Below, one piece after another: positions 46,001 to 56,973 of a stretch of DNA of 64,000 bases. Under the pieces are notes generated by a model. That model did not search any database and was not told the origin of the DNA. It worked only from the letters and a program-made list of their open reading frames with translations. Position 1 is the stretch's first letter, and the number at the start of each line of letters is the position of its first letter. Position numbers and translations under genes: made by a program. This DNA is from Candolleomyces eurysporus (lineage: Eukaryota > Basidiomycota > Agaricomycetes > Agaricales > Psathyrellaceae): NCBI GenBank assembly GCA_027579435.1, contig JANBPK010001207.1:42251-106250 (forward strand). The letters are read 5' to 3'.

Positions 46001-47544
46001 GGGACACCCCGAATTGTCGGAGAGGTTTAGAAGAGTTTCAAAGGCATTGGAGAAGGCTGGGTCCAGGCGGTCGGGTCCCGTGCCCCTTTCGGCTGAATCC
46101 AACTCGACCGCAAATTTCAATCCGGAAGAGACGACGATGGACGAGAGGATCTCCCTACAGGACGAGGCGAAGCAACATACACTGCTCGCGAAAGAGTGGA
46201 ACGATGTGCTTGATTCGATCAGATCGATTCCAGAGCTCAAAAACTTCCTGCGACCTCCTTCAGCTTCAGATCTTTTGGACAATCTACCACAGTCGGGACC
46301 TGTCGTTGTCATTAACGTTCACAGGAACCGATGCGACGCGCTTGCTCTCTTGCTGGGCCTTGACGAACCGATTCACATCCCTCTTCCCAATTTCAGTTTT
46401 GACCAGGCTGAGCTACTCCGTCAACGAATGCAGAAGACCCTCGTTACATCTGGGCTTCGAACCAGAGGAGATTCCGTTGATACAGAGGAAGATAAAAGAG
46501 GGATCAAGCCTGCCCTCAGGACGAAAGGAGGAAGGAATGTGCTGGAAGATGTCTTGAAAGAGTTGTGGCTAAACGTTGTTCATCCAATTCTTGACCATCT
46601 CGGTTTCCAGGTAGGTTCTTCCCAATTGGTTTTTCCTTACTCCGCTTCGGATGCTCATGGTTTCTTCCCAACCACAGGCTGTGGAAGAGGGCGAAATGCC
46701 AAGGACGAGAATATGGTGGTGTGCGACAGGACCTCTCGCGTTCTTGCCGGTCCATGCAGCAGGTATCTACAACAGTACCACATCAGGGTCATTGCTGGCC
46801 GACTACGCAGTCTCTTCCTACACTCCGACCGTAACTGCCCTTGTTGATCGCGTGAAGCGCACTGGACCAAACGAAGCATCCTCTCGCTCAGTAAATTCGA
46901 CGTCGCGCACGAAAGTGCTGCTTGTGAGTGTGCCAAACGCTGAAGGTCTTCCGCCGATCCCAGGCACGACACGAGAGATTCGGGCAATTGAAGAACAGTT
47001 GAAGGGCAGCTCAAACAAAGAGCCTTCGGATGTCCAGTCAACGACGATGGAACGTGAATCGGCAACTACTAAATCCGTCCTCGATAGCATGGGGGAATAC
47101 AGTTGCGTCCATTTTGCCTGCCATGCAGTGCAGAACTCGTCAGACCCACTTCGCAGTGGCTTCTTCCTCCATGACGGGACGTTGGAGCTGGCAGATATCA
47201 TTCGGAAGGACCTTCGCGCTTCGGACGAGCCCACAGCTTCCTTGGACCTGGCGTTTCTATCGGCCTGTCAAACGAGCACAGGAGACGAGAAGTTATCAGA
47301 GGAGGCTGTTCACCTAGCTGCTGGGATGCTCGCAGCTGGATATCAAGGGGTCGTTGCGACGATGTGGTCCATTCAAGACTACTACGCGCCGGAGCTCGCG
47401 AAGGATTTCTACGCAGGGTTGCTTGGATCCCGCTCAGAGGCTGCATACTCATTGCATCTCGCGACCCGAAAATTGCGTGAAAAACTGGGTAATTCCCCCT
47501 CTTCCTTGCTGTCATGGGTTCCATATGTGCACTTCGGTTTATAG
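43087..47544 (+). CDS. TPR-CHAT caspase-like protein, copy B (intact)
   Basis: Six exons: 43087-43115, 43171-43310, 43370-43538, 43619-43929, 43993-46610 and 46678-47544, totalling 4134 bases, 1377 residues. The N-terminus MGNSFSG fits the N-myristoylation consensus. Residues ~55-215 form a beta-rich, C2-like module (YFLTDITLRHAKGELKNVSL, DEDLVIVVHRGDE, GKVVLSFEVLAI). Ten ~42-residue TPR-type repeats follow (YNNLGLALVERFERMG, LLNLGNSYLHLFQRTG, ...LRFRHTG), then a helical linker (EKAFDWLEQGRCLVWNQL, shared with A and C) and the C-terminal CHAT protease: CVHFACHAVQ (His), FLSACQTSTGDEKLSEEAVH (Cys) and the terminal WVPYVHFGL. CHAT proteases are caspase-like and act after ligand sensing by partner repeats. 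The repeats probably sense or scaffold; the myristoyl and C2-like parts suggest membrane attachment. No substrate is identified. Confidence 0.88.
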
Positions 47545-49314
47545 CCTTGGATTCAATTCCGAAATGAATGATTGTAATGTAACAGCAGTGTAGAAAAGCT
47601 ATAGTAGGCATATGACGAACACACCCATTGAAATATCTCAACGGTCGAGCAGACGTAACCCCTTCACGCAGGCCCATTTCTTCCTTCAAGCTCTTTACAC
47701 ACACTGTCGGCCTTGTCTAACACCCAGTGATCTACTTGGTTTTCAATCTATATCAAGGGAGAGGAATGAGTCACGGGTTTTTGAGCATCGATAGTTCAAA
47801 GCAGAACCTGGTAGCGCTCAGTGAGACAGGCGGCATTGCTTGCTGTGGAAGGACTGAGTCAACGTTGCGTTTTGGCGGTCTCTTTGGCAATCTGACAACG
47901 GGGAGAGTTCTTGGGCCGCCGGCACAAGGCTTGCTTTGGCTAAGGTGGACGCATGCCAATGTAAGCATGGGTCTCAACTTGAAAGGCCGTTACCAATAGA
48001 CGAACTCACGAGATACCTGGGGAAACGTTGCTCTATCAGTTCCCATGGAACGTAGCCTTGAAGGTTTGACACATACCCATTCAGCACTCTGACCTACAGC
48101 TCTCTTTCCAGTTCTCGACTGTGGAAGTCGAGGATCAAGCGTGCTTGCGATGGGTGGGGGGTAGTATATGGTGGGAAAGCTGTAAAAGAGTTGGCGCCCG
48201 GCCCTCATGGTCGCCGGTCATTCTAGCTGACGTATCTCTTTCTCAGATGTGACCAAGCAGAACTATCTCTGTTAAAACTGAAAAAGCCGACAATAGTACT
48301 TCTATATTACTATGGGTCTCCGAGACGTTCTAGCGCAGTAGCTACTGCTGTTTCCCTCATGCGTCGATAGCATCACAACTCACTCCAATCCAGACCTTTC
48401 AGTGTTTAGTGATATTGCAGCGCTGAGCTTTTCCCAATCGTCGGTCGGCACTTTGCATAGGGAAAGGACTGAGTAGTTACTCACCAACGTGAGCGGTTGG
48501 CAGACTGCAGTGTTTCTTGACAGGCTTCGTGGGTTTGGGAGGTCGGGATCCAGAATTTGAAACAGGTTGACTGATCTTCCCTGGGTGTAAAAGTGAGGCT
48601 GCAAGCTGAACATGAAGACCTGACCATGCACGTACCCATTGAATAGAGTGATTGCGAGATGAGTGTTTGGTGCAACAGTTGACGGAATTTGCCGGTCGTA
48701 CTCCATGCAGTGTACAGCCTACGACGAGGCAGTGTTCATATTACCGGATTCGGATACTCGACCTTTTCCTGAGCTCTCCACTCCAGACGCTGTCTAGGCG
48801 CCTACTTATCTCGGACGTGACAAGGCGCTGCAAGATCTTGGACAGCAATGTCACAGCAAGCTGATGAATGATAGGAGCATTCCGAGCCCCGGCATTGATC
48901 TGCGGTGGTGGCCGCCATTGAGAACTTGCCGACTGGAATCTCAAGAGCAGTGATACCTCATTTCACGTATAATTAGAAAGATTAAAACCCTGCAATCTGT
49001 CCTGCTGAACTCTCAGTGCTATGGACGACTCTCGCCTGCACTGATTGGGCCGAACAGCGGCGGGAGCAAACAAGGCACGCAGCTTCCCAATGTGGGGGCT
49101 CACGCGCTCACGTCCAAGATCCCCCTCTTGAGAAGCTCTATTTATGTACATGGCTGGCTGACGTTGGCACGAGGCATGGAAGCGTGAAAATATGGCCATC
49201 ATTCAGGTAGAAAACAGCATCAGTCTCGCTCCCTTGTCCCCAGCGCCTACCAGATCCTGAAGCTGAAGCTCTTCTCCGCTTTGTCTTCTAACAATTTGGC
49301 ACAGCTCTGCCAAC
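47545..49314. other. Intergenic region
   Basis: About 1.8 kb without a supported gene; scattered ORFs of 60-110 codons on both strands (47612-48000, 48380-48944) with no domain or splice chain. No repeats noticed by eye. Confidence 0.4.
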
Positions 49315-51770
49315 ATGTTATTTCGCTTCGCGTTCATTCTACAGCTCGTTCGATCCCTCTCACCTGGCCGGGCGCTTAGCGCGCTGCTCACGTTTCTCCG
49401 AAAGATTCGTTGTCTCTTTGCTTCTTTCAGCCCACCGACCTCTCATGGAAGCAGAGACACCTCTTCCAGGGGGAACAGCGAGTCAAATCTTGGATCTCGG
49501 CCGCCGACTTTCTCCGCAGGTTGCAGCGCCCCTCCTTCTCAGCATGCGCCGATTCCGAGCGAGGGAGCTGCATCTCCTAACCCAGACCTGAATGTATCTG
49601 CTAATAATGCTACTACTACCGCTGAAGGAAGTCCTACCTATGAGATATCAAAGCATATACCAGGGCTGGTTGCTATCACTACCAAGGGTGAATATGAACG
49701 ATACGATAGAGTGCAAACCCAGTGAGCATACCCGATGGATGCGCTGCTCCTCGTTGACGTGTTGATTTTAGCGATAAGCTCCCCAATCCGCAGTATGAAA
49801 TACCCTCGTTTCAACTCTCCTTCTCAGGGTAAGGCCTCAATCATTGATAAACATGAATCTAACGTAGTCTTGATAGGCCGGAGTTGCCTGAGAATTGGAC
49901 GACGTTCGTTCACCCGGAGGGGGTGCGATATTTCCGGAGGAGAAACGCTGTGAGTTCATGGAAGCTCATGTAACAATGCTCGTTCATTAGCCTAACAGGC
50001 TCCTAGTTTGTTTGTGTCTTGACTGAGGCTTGGATTCACGATGACCACATTCGGATCAAAATCGAAAGGTATATCGAGTCAATATCGACCTACATTCATG
50101 ACAACGGCATCACCCTTCCTTCGGACGCGTTTCTTGTTCTCGAGCTACGACAAAGTGGGCGCTGCGGTTACTACTTTGTTAACCATCAGGAGAGATGTCT
50201 ATTCTGGTTGGACCCTTTCGACTTCAGCGATCTCCTGATACCTCTCGAGATTCCGCATACGACCTCACATGTCGGTAAGTCCGATCTTTATCTCCAGTGT
50301 CCTTACACGATTAATCTACTTCTGACAGCCTTGTTAATGCAGTCCCACTATTGGTGAGCAAACGAGTTATCAACTGACTTTTTCGGAGGGTTTCACATGC
50401 TATTCACGGCCAGGTATCACAACGAGCTCTTTCCGCACGTTTACCAAATTGATAATGAGAGACTCAATGATATTGCGGACATACTTGTCTATAGCATTGG
50501 GGGTGGGTTTCTTCATTCACCATAATATAGCCGTGCATTTGATTCCTACCGATCTCACAGATTTGCTCATGGCCGGGGAGACCTCACTTGTCAGCGTCAA
50601 CCTGAAAACCCTCCGAGTAGCCCTTGAGTTGGTGCGTCATCATCAAGACCAAGGTCGGTACTACTACTCTGTTACGACTCGAAGCTTGTTCAATTTTTCC
50701 TTTTTCCATCGGAAGGCCATGAGCGAGGCAGTTATCCTGGCGGCGCCAGATTCATTTGTGAGTACGGTCGTTTGAACTTTGATCGCCTCTCACTCTTGCA
50801 ACAGATCGAGTAGCTTCTTACCTTTGTGCGTTCTAATACTGTAATTGGTATAGCTACTCATCGTCAGTTTAAGCAGACTATGACCGTTTCCTCAATCTGT
50901 TTGGCGAGCGTATCGTCCGACTCAACGCTTATCAATCAATCTACCCACCCAGCGAAAACAGCTGGATTATGAGGGTGATCTCTCCCCTCATGATGTTTGG
51001 CCCAGAGGGCCACCTTGGACGTCTCAAAGACACAACGGTAGACTATATGGTAACCCAACGGCTGTGGGATAGCTTCACGGAAAAGACCTTTGGCGAATGG
51101 AGGGAGACTATTCTTTATGTGAGTTCGGAGTTTATTTCTTTGCGTTCACGGTGTAGACTGGCCTTTCACTCAGGCTACTGTGCTGCTTAACTCAAACGTA
51201 GCATTCTTGGCGATCCAAAGCGTTGATGCACAAGGAGTTCATCGACGACAGAGCGACTCTCAGCGGGCAAGCTACTTCTCTGTGATGACGAGTCTGGGTA
51301 GCATCATCTTTGGGCTGCTCATGCTTCGACAACACCGGGGTATCATAACTGTGGGTTTGCGCACATTTTTGGGTCTTCATATCGCTCAAATTGCCTTCGG
51401 AACTTAGAGTCAGCTCATTGCCAATCGAAGCACATCTGACTTCGGCTTGGAAGCTCTCGCAATCGTCTTCAGCCTACCTTACACTCTCTTGATGTGGTCG
51501 TAAGTCCTCTGCGTTTCAAACTCGCATGATACCTGACAGGATCCTAGGATGCTGGCTTTTCTTTTGGCATTCTTCCTCCAGTGGTACCACTCTGAAGACT
51601 TCGTGGTAATCGCGCAAACAATCTTCGTGGCTGCAGTCTACATTGCCTGCATGATCTGGTCAGTAACCGTAGCATCCGAGAATTCCGCGCAGTCCGACGA
51701 GGACACTGGGCCGTTACAATACGTACGAAACCTGTGGAAAAGAGCTGTGGGGGATGATCCTGATCTTTGA
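49315..51770 (+). CDS. WW-like/HPEGVRYF family membrane protein
   Basis: Multi-exon plus-strand gene. Exon 1 (49315-~49721) begins MLFRFAFILQLVRSL and is Ser/Pro-rich. After introns ending near 49780 and 49877 it reads PELPENWTTFVHPEGVRYF (~49878-49940), a WW-like motif typical of a large agaricomycete family. It is followed by LTEAWIHDDH, then RCGYYFVNHQERCLFWLD (50159-50215), the NELFPHVYQIDNERL segment (~50413-50455), DFLMAGETSLVSV-type and FLNLFGERIVRLNAYQSIYPP (~50895-50945) segments, and ATVLLNSNVAFLAIQ. C-terminal membrane helices include FLLAFFLQWYH (51555-51590) and IFVAAVYIACMIWSV, ending DDPDL at 51770. About eight exons; the boundaries after 49950 are approximate. The function of the family is unknown. 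Confidence 0.7.
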
Positions 51771-52675
51771 AACTTACTTTACGGAGAGATCAGTTCTAGC
51801 ACGCTTGTGACATAGCTAATTTTAGAAGTTAGAACCACTGGTATGGCAATGCGGAGAGGGGCTACGAGAGCCAGGTCAATCCTGAGCTCGACGTCTTAGC
51901 GATAGAGAGAAAGCGACGCGTTTCGTATCGACCTAGCGGCTCAAGCTGGTTTCCCGTATGGGAAGTGTATCGACTCTGCGGAATCTCCGTTCACTCGCCC
52001 TGTTTCCTTTTGGTTTGCTTGGCTGGGCCCATCGCCCTTTCGAGACCCTTACTTTCTTTGCATGGATTATTTTTCGCCCATGGACTTTTCTCGAATGCTC
52101 ATAGGATGCCGTTATTGTATGGCTCGGTCCGATTGGGCTCCCACTTTGTTTGTACACCAGATGCCAGTCATTGCAAATTTGGAAATAGCGGGAAGGAAAG
52201 AGCAAATTCTCCTGTCTGAGGGCGGATGACCCTACGGCCTAGAACACGCGCGTCCGCGTCTGTGTACACCTGGATAAAGAGCTGGGAGGACGTCATAGTT
52301 CTGCTTGTTTCTATGATAGATCCCAAGAGCCCGGGGTTCAGGCCTCAGGCCTCAGGATTTGGACCGAGTCCGGCTATTGATTACTACTATTGCCCCTACC
52401 TTCACTCTGCGGTAAGCTAACAAGATGGATGAAGGGAAATTTCAATCAATTAGAACGCGTACTCGGATGTCTCCGGCTTCGGGTCGATTCAAGTAAACGT
52501 TGTGCCATGGCAGCATGGTTGCAAGGCAGCGACAATTTAGGCTAAAGGCAGCGAATTCTGAGTTCGGAATTTCCAATATCCGAATACGGCCGCCATCTTT
52601 CTCAGTGAACGCTTGGGTTGTATTTCTGTCTTTATCCAGCTTTGTCTACCTTTTCTTGAGCGCCATTACCTGAAC
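51771..52675. other. Intergenic region
   Basis: Short ORFs only (e.g. 51933-52219 on both strands). A small direct repeat CAGGCCTCAGG occurs at ~52340-52360. Promoter of TPR-CHAT gene C at the right end. Confidence 0.4.
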
Positions 52676-55600
52676 ATGTGCGATAGTATTGTCGATTTAG
52701 TTGATCTCGCTGTGAGGTACTGTTTCAGATCGTTTTAATTGGCTCAATGATCGCTCTCGCTGAAGCCTGCGCCGCTAGTTTACCTCGAGAGGAGGCCATC
52801 AATCGATTCGCGTCTGCTGCCGCAGGGGTGCAGTAAGTAGCCATTTATCTTGATACTTTCGTACCCAGTCTCACCGAAGTCGGTTCCAGCTGCGGGACTT
52901 TCACTTTGAAAAGTAGGCTCATCCAAGTCCTCATGAGCCGGTACCTGATCAGTGTCCGGATCCCACTCTAGGTTTCGAAGTGGAATGCACCGAATATCGT
53001 GAGGATCTTGCTCTTTTCGAGACGATTCAACTCGTAGTTCTTTCTGGGGGTCAAGAAGATGAAAGCGTTAAGACGCTTACACTCCATCGGAATCGGACCA
53101 CCACTTTGAAATGGCAATGCGATGAATCCATTCCTGCGTACGCCGATTCTTGCAAACGCTGTTCAAATTGGATGCGCTAACAAGTCCCCGAAGTGTCCAA
53201 GCTACAACAGGGTTTAAATTCATTGCAAAGGCTGAGGAACTCGGCGACATTGGCCGCTTCAGCATTATTCTCCAGGATCTTGATGAATATAGACAAGCTA
53301 CGACGGCTGTTAGTGAACGTGGGTCTTGGGATCAAACAGATCTGAAGGGATTTTTGACGCCTTTCCAACTCCCAGGAATCATCCATGAGAGTGAACACGA
53401 CTCTGAGAGTAGCTTTCCTACGATGAAACTCGCTGTTGACGTGGCTATCCACCCAATGGATGTGGAGGCTGCACGGAAGTGTGAGGGGTCTTCTCCGTCT
53501 GATTTTTGCCGCTTACGCTCTAATAGTCCAATCATAGTCTCGAACAATGTGCTAGCGGCGGTCTTCGGGTCTGTATTCGAGCGCACAGGGAACGTAGAAG
53601 ATATCGACGTTGCGATCGATGCCCAGATTGATCTGGTCGATATGACGCCTATTGACAATGAGGCGCTCCCTGGCTACCTCAACGATCTATCGCGCTTGTA
53701 TCGCAACCGCTTCAAAGGAACTCGCTCTAATACAGACGCCAAAAAGTCGTTAGCAGTGCAGCGAAGGGCAGTTCATTTCACACCCGAAGGTCAGGCCTCC
53801 CTGGCATCAGTCACCGGCGGCTTGGGAGTGGCCTATTTGACGTATTTTGAAGCCACAAAGCAGCTTTCGGATCTGGATGCTGGTATTGCGGCTTACAGAA
53901 AGGCAATGGTGCTCGACCCCTCCGACGCGACCTTCCCGATAAATCTTTCGCTAGCATTGGAAAAACGTTTTGAAAGCTTTCTCCAGTTCCATGACCTCGA
54001 AGAGGCTCTCCATATCTGCCGAGAAACGGTACGCCAAGTCCGAGCCGGTAATCAGCAACTACTGCCTCAATCACTCGATCGACTTGCAGGATTATTGCAC
54101 TGTAGGTTCAAGCACATGGGGCGGCCTGGAGACATGGAAGAGGGCATATCTGCTATGAGAGAGGCGATCGGCCTTCTCGACGAGAACGATCCAGCTTCCC
54201 CGCCCCGGCTATGCAACCTCGGTGTCTCGCTCATCGATCGCTATAGGTTAGTGGGTCGGCTGGTAGATTTGGAGGAGGCAGTTACCATTACACAGCGTGC
54301 CATCCTGTTGTCTAGGGAAGGCGACAAGAATCTCGCCGGGGCCTGCAATATTCTTGGGATAGCGTTTTTACTTCGCTTTGACCACACGAAGCATCCTTCG
54401 GATATCGAGGAAGCTGTCTCCCTCGGGAACCGAGCGGTCGAATCAACAGTTGATGGAGACCCCTCCCTTCCAGCCCATCTCAGCAATTTTGGGATATCGC
54501 TCACAAGCTACTTTACCACAACAAAAGATCCTACCTATCTCAACCAGGCTATCTCAGTCCATGAGAGAGCTGTCGAGATGACGAAGGACGGGAGCATTTC
54601 GATGTCATATCGACTGGGCAGCCTGGCAGAGACCCTTTACACGCTCTTCGGTCATACCAGGAAGCTATCCGACATAGATAGAGCTATCGCGTGTGTACGC
54701 AAATCCATAGATTGTCGTCTCCCTTCCATGGGGCATACTATCGCTATCGATCTGCATAACCTGGGTAACTTCCTTGCAGAGCGTTTCCACATCTCCCGAG
54801 AGATCGCTGACCTCGAAAACAGCCTATCCACATACCGGGAAGTCATTAAACATACACCTCCAACCTCCGCGTTGCTTCCCAATCGACTCTGGAACTCGGG
54901 TGATTCCTTGGTGACGAGTCACCAATATACCGAGAACGCCGACCATCTGTTGGAGGCAATGTCGTACTTCGAACGAGCAGCGAAATTGCGATTCGGCCCA
55001 CCCAAGAAACGCATCGACAATGCTCGAGGGTGGATAAAAACTGCTCTCATGCTCAATCACCCATCACTCATCTCGGCATACGATACCGCCATTAGACTTC
55101 TGTCAGTCGTGGCTGGTCTGGAGCAAACCATCGAACGCCGCCACGAATCCCTTGCCAATATATCGAACCTCGCCCTGGAGGCAGCCGCAGCCGCTCTCGA
55201 ACTCGATAGAATCGACAAAGCCGTAGAATGGTTGGAAGAAGGACGGTGTTTGATTTGGAACCAGCTTATGGACCTCCGTGGGTCTGTCGCCGACCTTCGC
55301 TCATATGACGAAGAATTAGCGAAGCGAGTCCTCAGTGTCTCACAGGCCCTAGACAAAGCAGGCTCGCGGAAAACCGCTACGGAGGAGGGCCTACAAACTT
55401 CACTCCAGCGGAAGGTTACCTCGCAAGATGAAGCTTTGCAGCATTTGAAGCTGGCGAACGAGTGGGAGGAACTGCTCCAAACTGTCCGCAATATCCCTGG
55501 GTTCGAGAACTTCCTCCAACCCACGTCGCTCACAGACCTCGCAAGCCACTTACCAGAGGATGGGCCGGTCGTCATCATTAACGCCTACCAATGTCGATGC

Positions 55601-56785
55601 GATGCTATCGCACTGTTGCCGGGTCGCAGTGACGCAGTCCATATTCCCCTTACCGACTTCTCGCTCGCGATGGCTGAGGAAATGCGTTGGGAAATCCAGA
55701 CCGGATTGTCCTCTTTTGGAATAGGAGCGCGCTCGATCGCCACGGACACGGAAGTCATCGACACCGACTTCGGTGATCTAGTGGATCGAGCGATGAGGCC
55801 CTTATCTCGGGCTCATAATTCAAAAGACACCCTCAAAAAAAATCCTCACGCAATTGTGGACTTGCGTTGTTAAACCCATTCTGGACAATCTTGGATTCAG
55901 CGTCAGTATTTCTTCGTTCGTATCGCGTTTATGTGCTGATACCCGGTGTTTTCTCTCATACAGCCGTCGGATAATCCAAGGCGAATTTGGTGGTGTCCGA
56001 CCGGACCTTTCTCCTTCCTACCGCTTCATGCAGCCGGGATATACGCTTCTGACATCAAAAACAGTGTCTCCCTGAGCGATTACGCCGTGTCTTCTTACAC
56101 TCCTACCATTTCATCCCTGGTCGAGTCCTGGAAGCGCTCCAGACGTGATCAATCGGAGTCAACAGAAATAGCCTTAATCTCCCAGACGGACACTCCAGGT
56201 TTACCCAGTCTTCCCGGTGCGGCTTCGGAAATTGCCATGATCCAAGCACAAGTGCAAGAGCACGGAGTACAAACGCTCGTTCTCGGGGGAGAACACGCGA
56301 CGACCGAGGCTACGATAGCGAGCATGAAAAGGTGCACCTGGATCCACCTCGCATGCCATGCATTCCAGGACACATCGAATCCCCTCCACAGCGGATTCCG
56401 CCTCCATGACGATCTCCTCAAGTTATCAGCCATCATCAAGGACAATCCCGGTAGTCAATCGCCAGCAGAGTTCGCGTTCCTCTCCGCTTGTCAAACGAGC
56501 ACGGGGGATGCGACACTCTCGGAGGAGGCCGTTCATCTCGCAGCTGGGATGTTGGCGGCGGGATATTCGAGTGTCGTTGCGACGATGTGGGCCATTCCCG
56601 ATCTATACGCTCCGACTGTGGCGAAACACTTTTACAAGGGTGTGTTTAGTCGCGGGAATGGGTCGTTGGATGGGTCTCAGACAGCGTACGCTCTTCACCA
56701 TGCGATGCGAACCCTTCGCGAAGAATTGGGTGACTCCCCGTATTCGTACCTTGCTTGGGTTCCTTACGTTCACTTTGGCTTGTGA
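52676..56785 (+). CDS. TPR-CHAT caspase-like protein, copy C (frameshift in A-run)
   Basis: Close inverted paralog of copy A. Starts MCDSIVDLVDLAV (ATG 52676); an intron of about 62 bp ends at 52777, giving SLPREEAINRFASAAAG. An ECTEYREDLALFETIQL segment (52980-53137) is followed by an intron at 53138-53184 and a long exon from 53185 with the TPR-type repeats. At 55836-55843 there is a run of eight A; seven would keep frame, as the paralog reads KILEQLWTFVVEPILDNLGF. As given, the frame ends at 55873. Beyond it, the 62-bp intron at 55902-55963 and the CHAT domain are conserved: WIHLACHAFQDT (His), FLSACQTSTGDATLSEEAVH (Cys), terminal WVPYVHFGL at 56785. One N-terminal splice donor (~52945) also differs from copy A (AT in place of GT). 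Either a recent pseudogene or an assembly error in the homopolymer. Confidence 0.8.
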
Positions 56786-56973
56786 TTTGTCTGGAGTAGA
56801 TGTAAATTGGCAGTTGGCAGATCCCGTACGACTTGCAAAGAAACGACTCAAAGCCTTGCATATGTATCCTTCGTAATGTACAGTGCATAATGTATAAATA
56901 GCGAAGTTTGTGTATTTAGAGCGAACTCATGACGCTTGTATGACTCAATTGTTCAAATCGCCTCCACGCCCAA
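56786..56973. other. Short convergent intergenic region
   Basis: 188 bp between the 3' ends of TPR-CHAT gene C and the AAA+ ATPase gene. The two genes converge and must terminate within it. No further feature seen. Confidence 0.4.

Noticed and set aside
55836..55843. Programmed frameshift in TPR-CHAT copy C
   Set aside because: The paralog is in frame without it, and this assembly has several homopolymer-associated errors; sequencing error or simple mutation is more likely.
25752..56785. Gasdermin or other pore-forming partner for the CHAT proteases
   Set aside because: I looked for a small beta-rich pore protein beside the three genes and found none; neighbours are hydrolases, a MYND protein, a WW-like membrane protein and an AAA+ ATPase.
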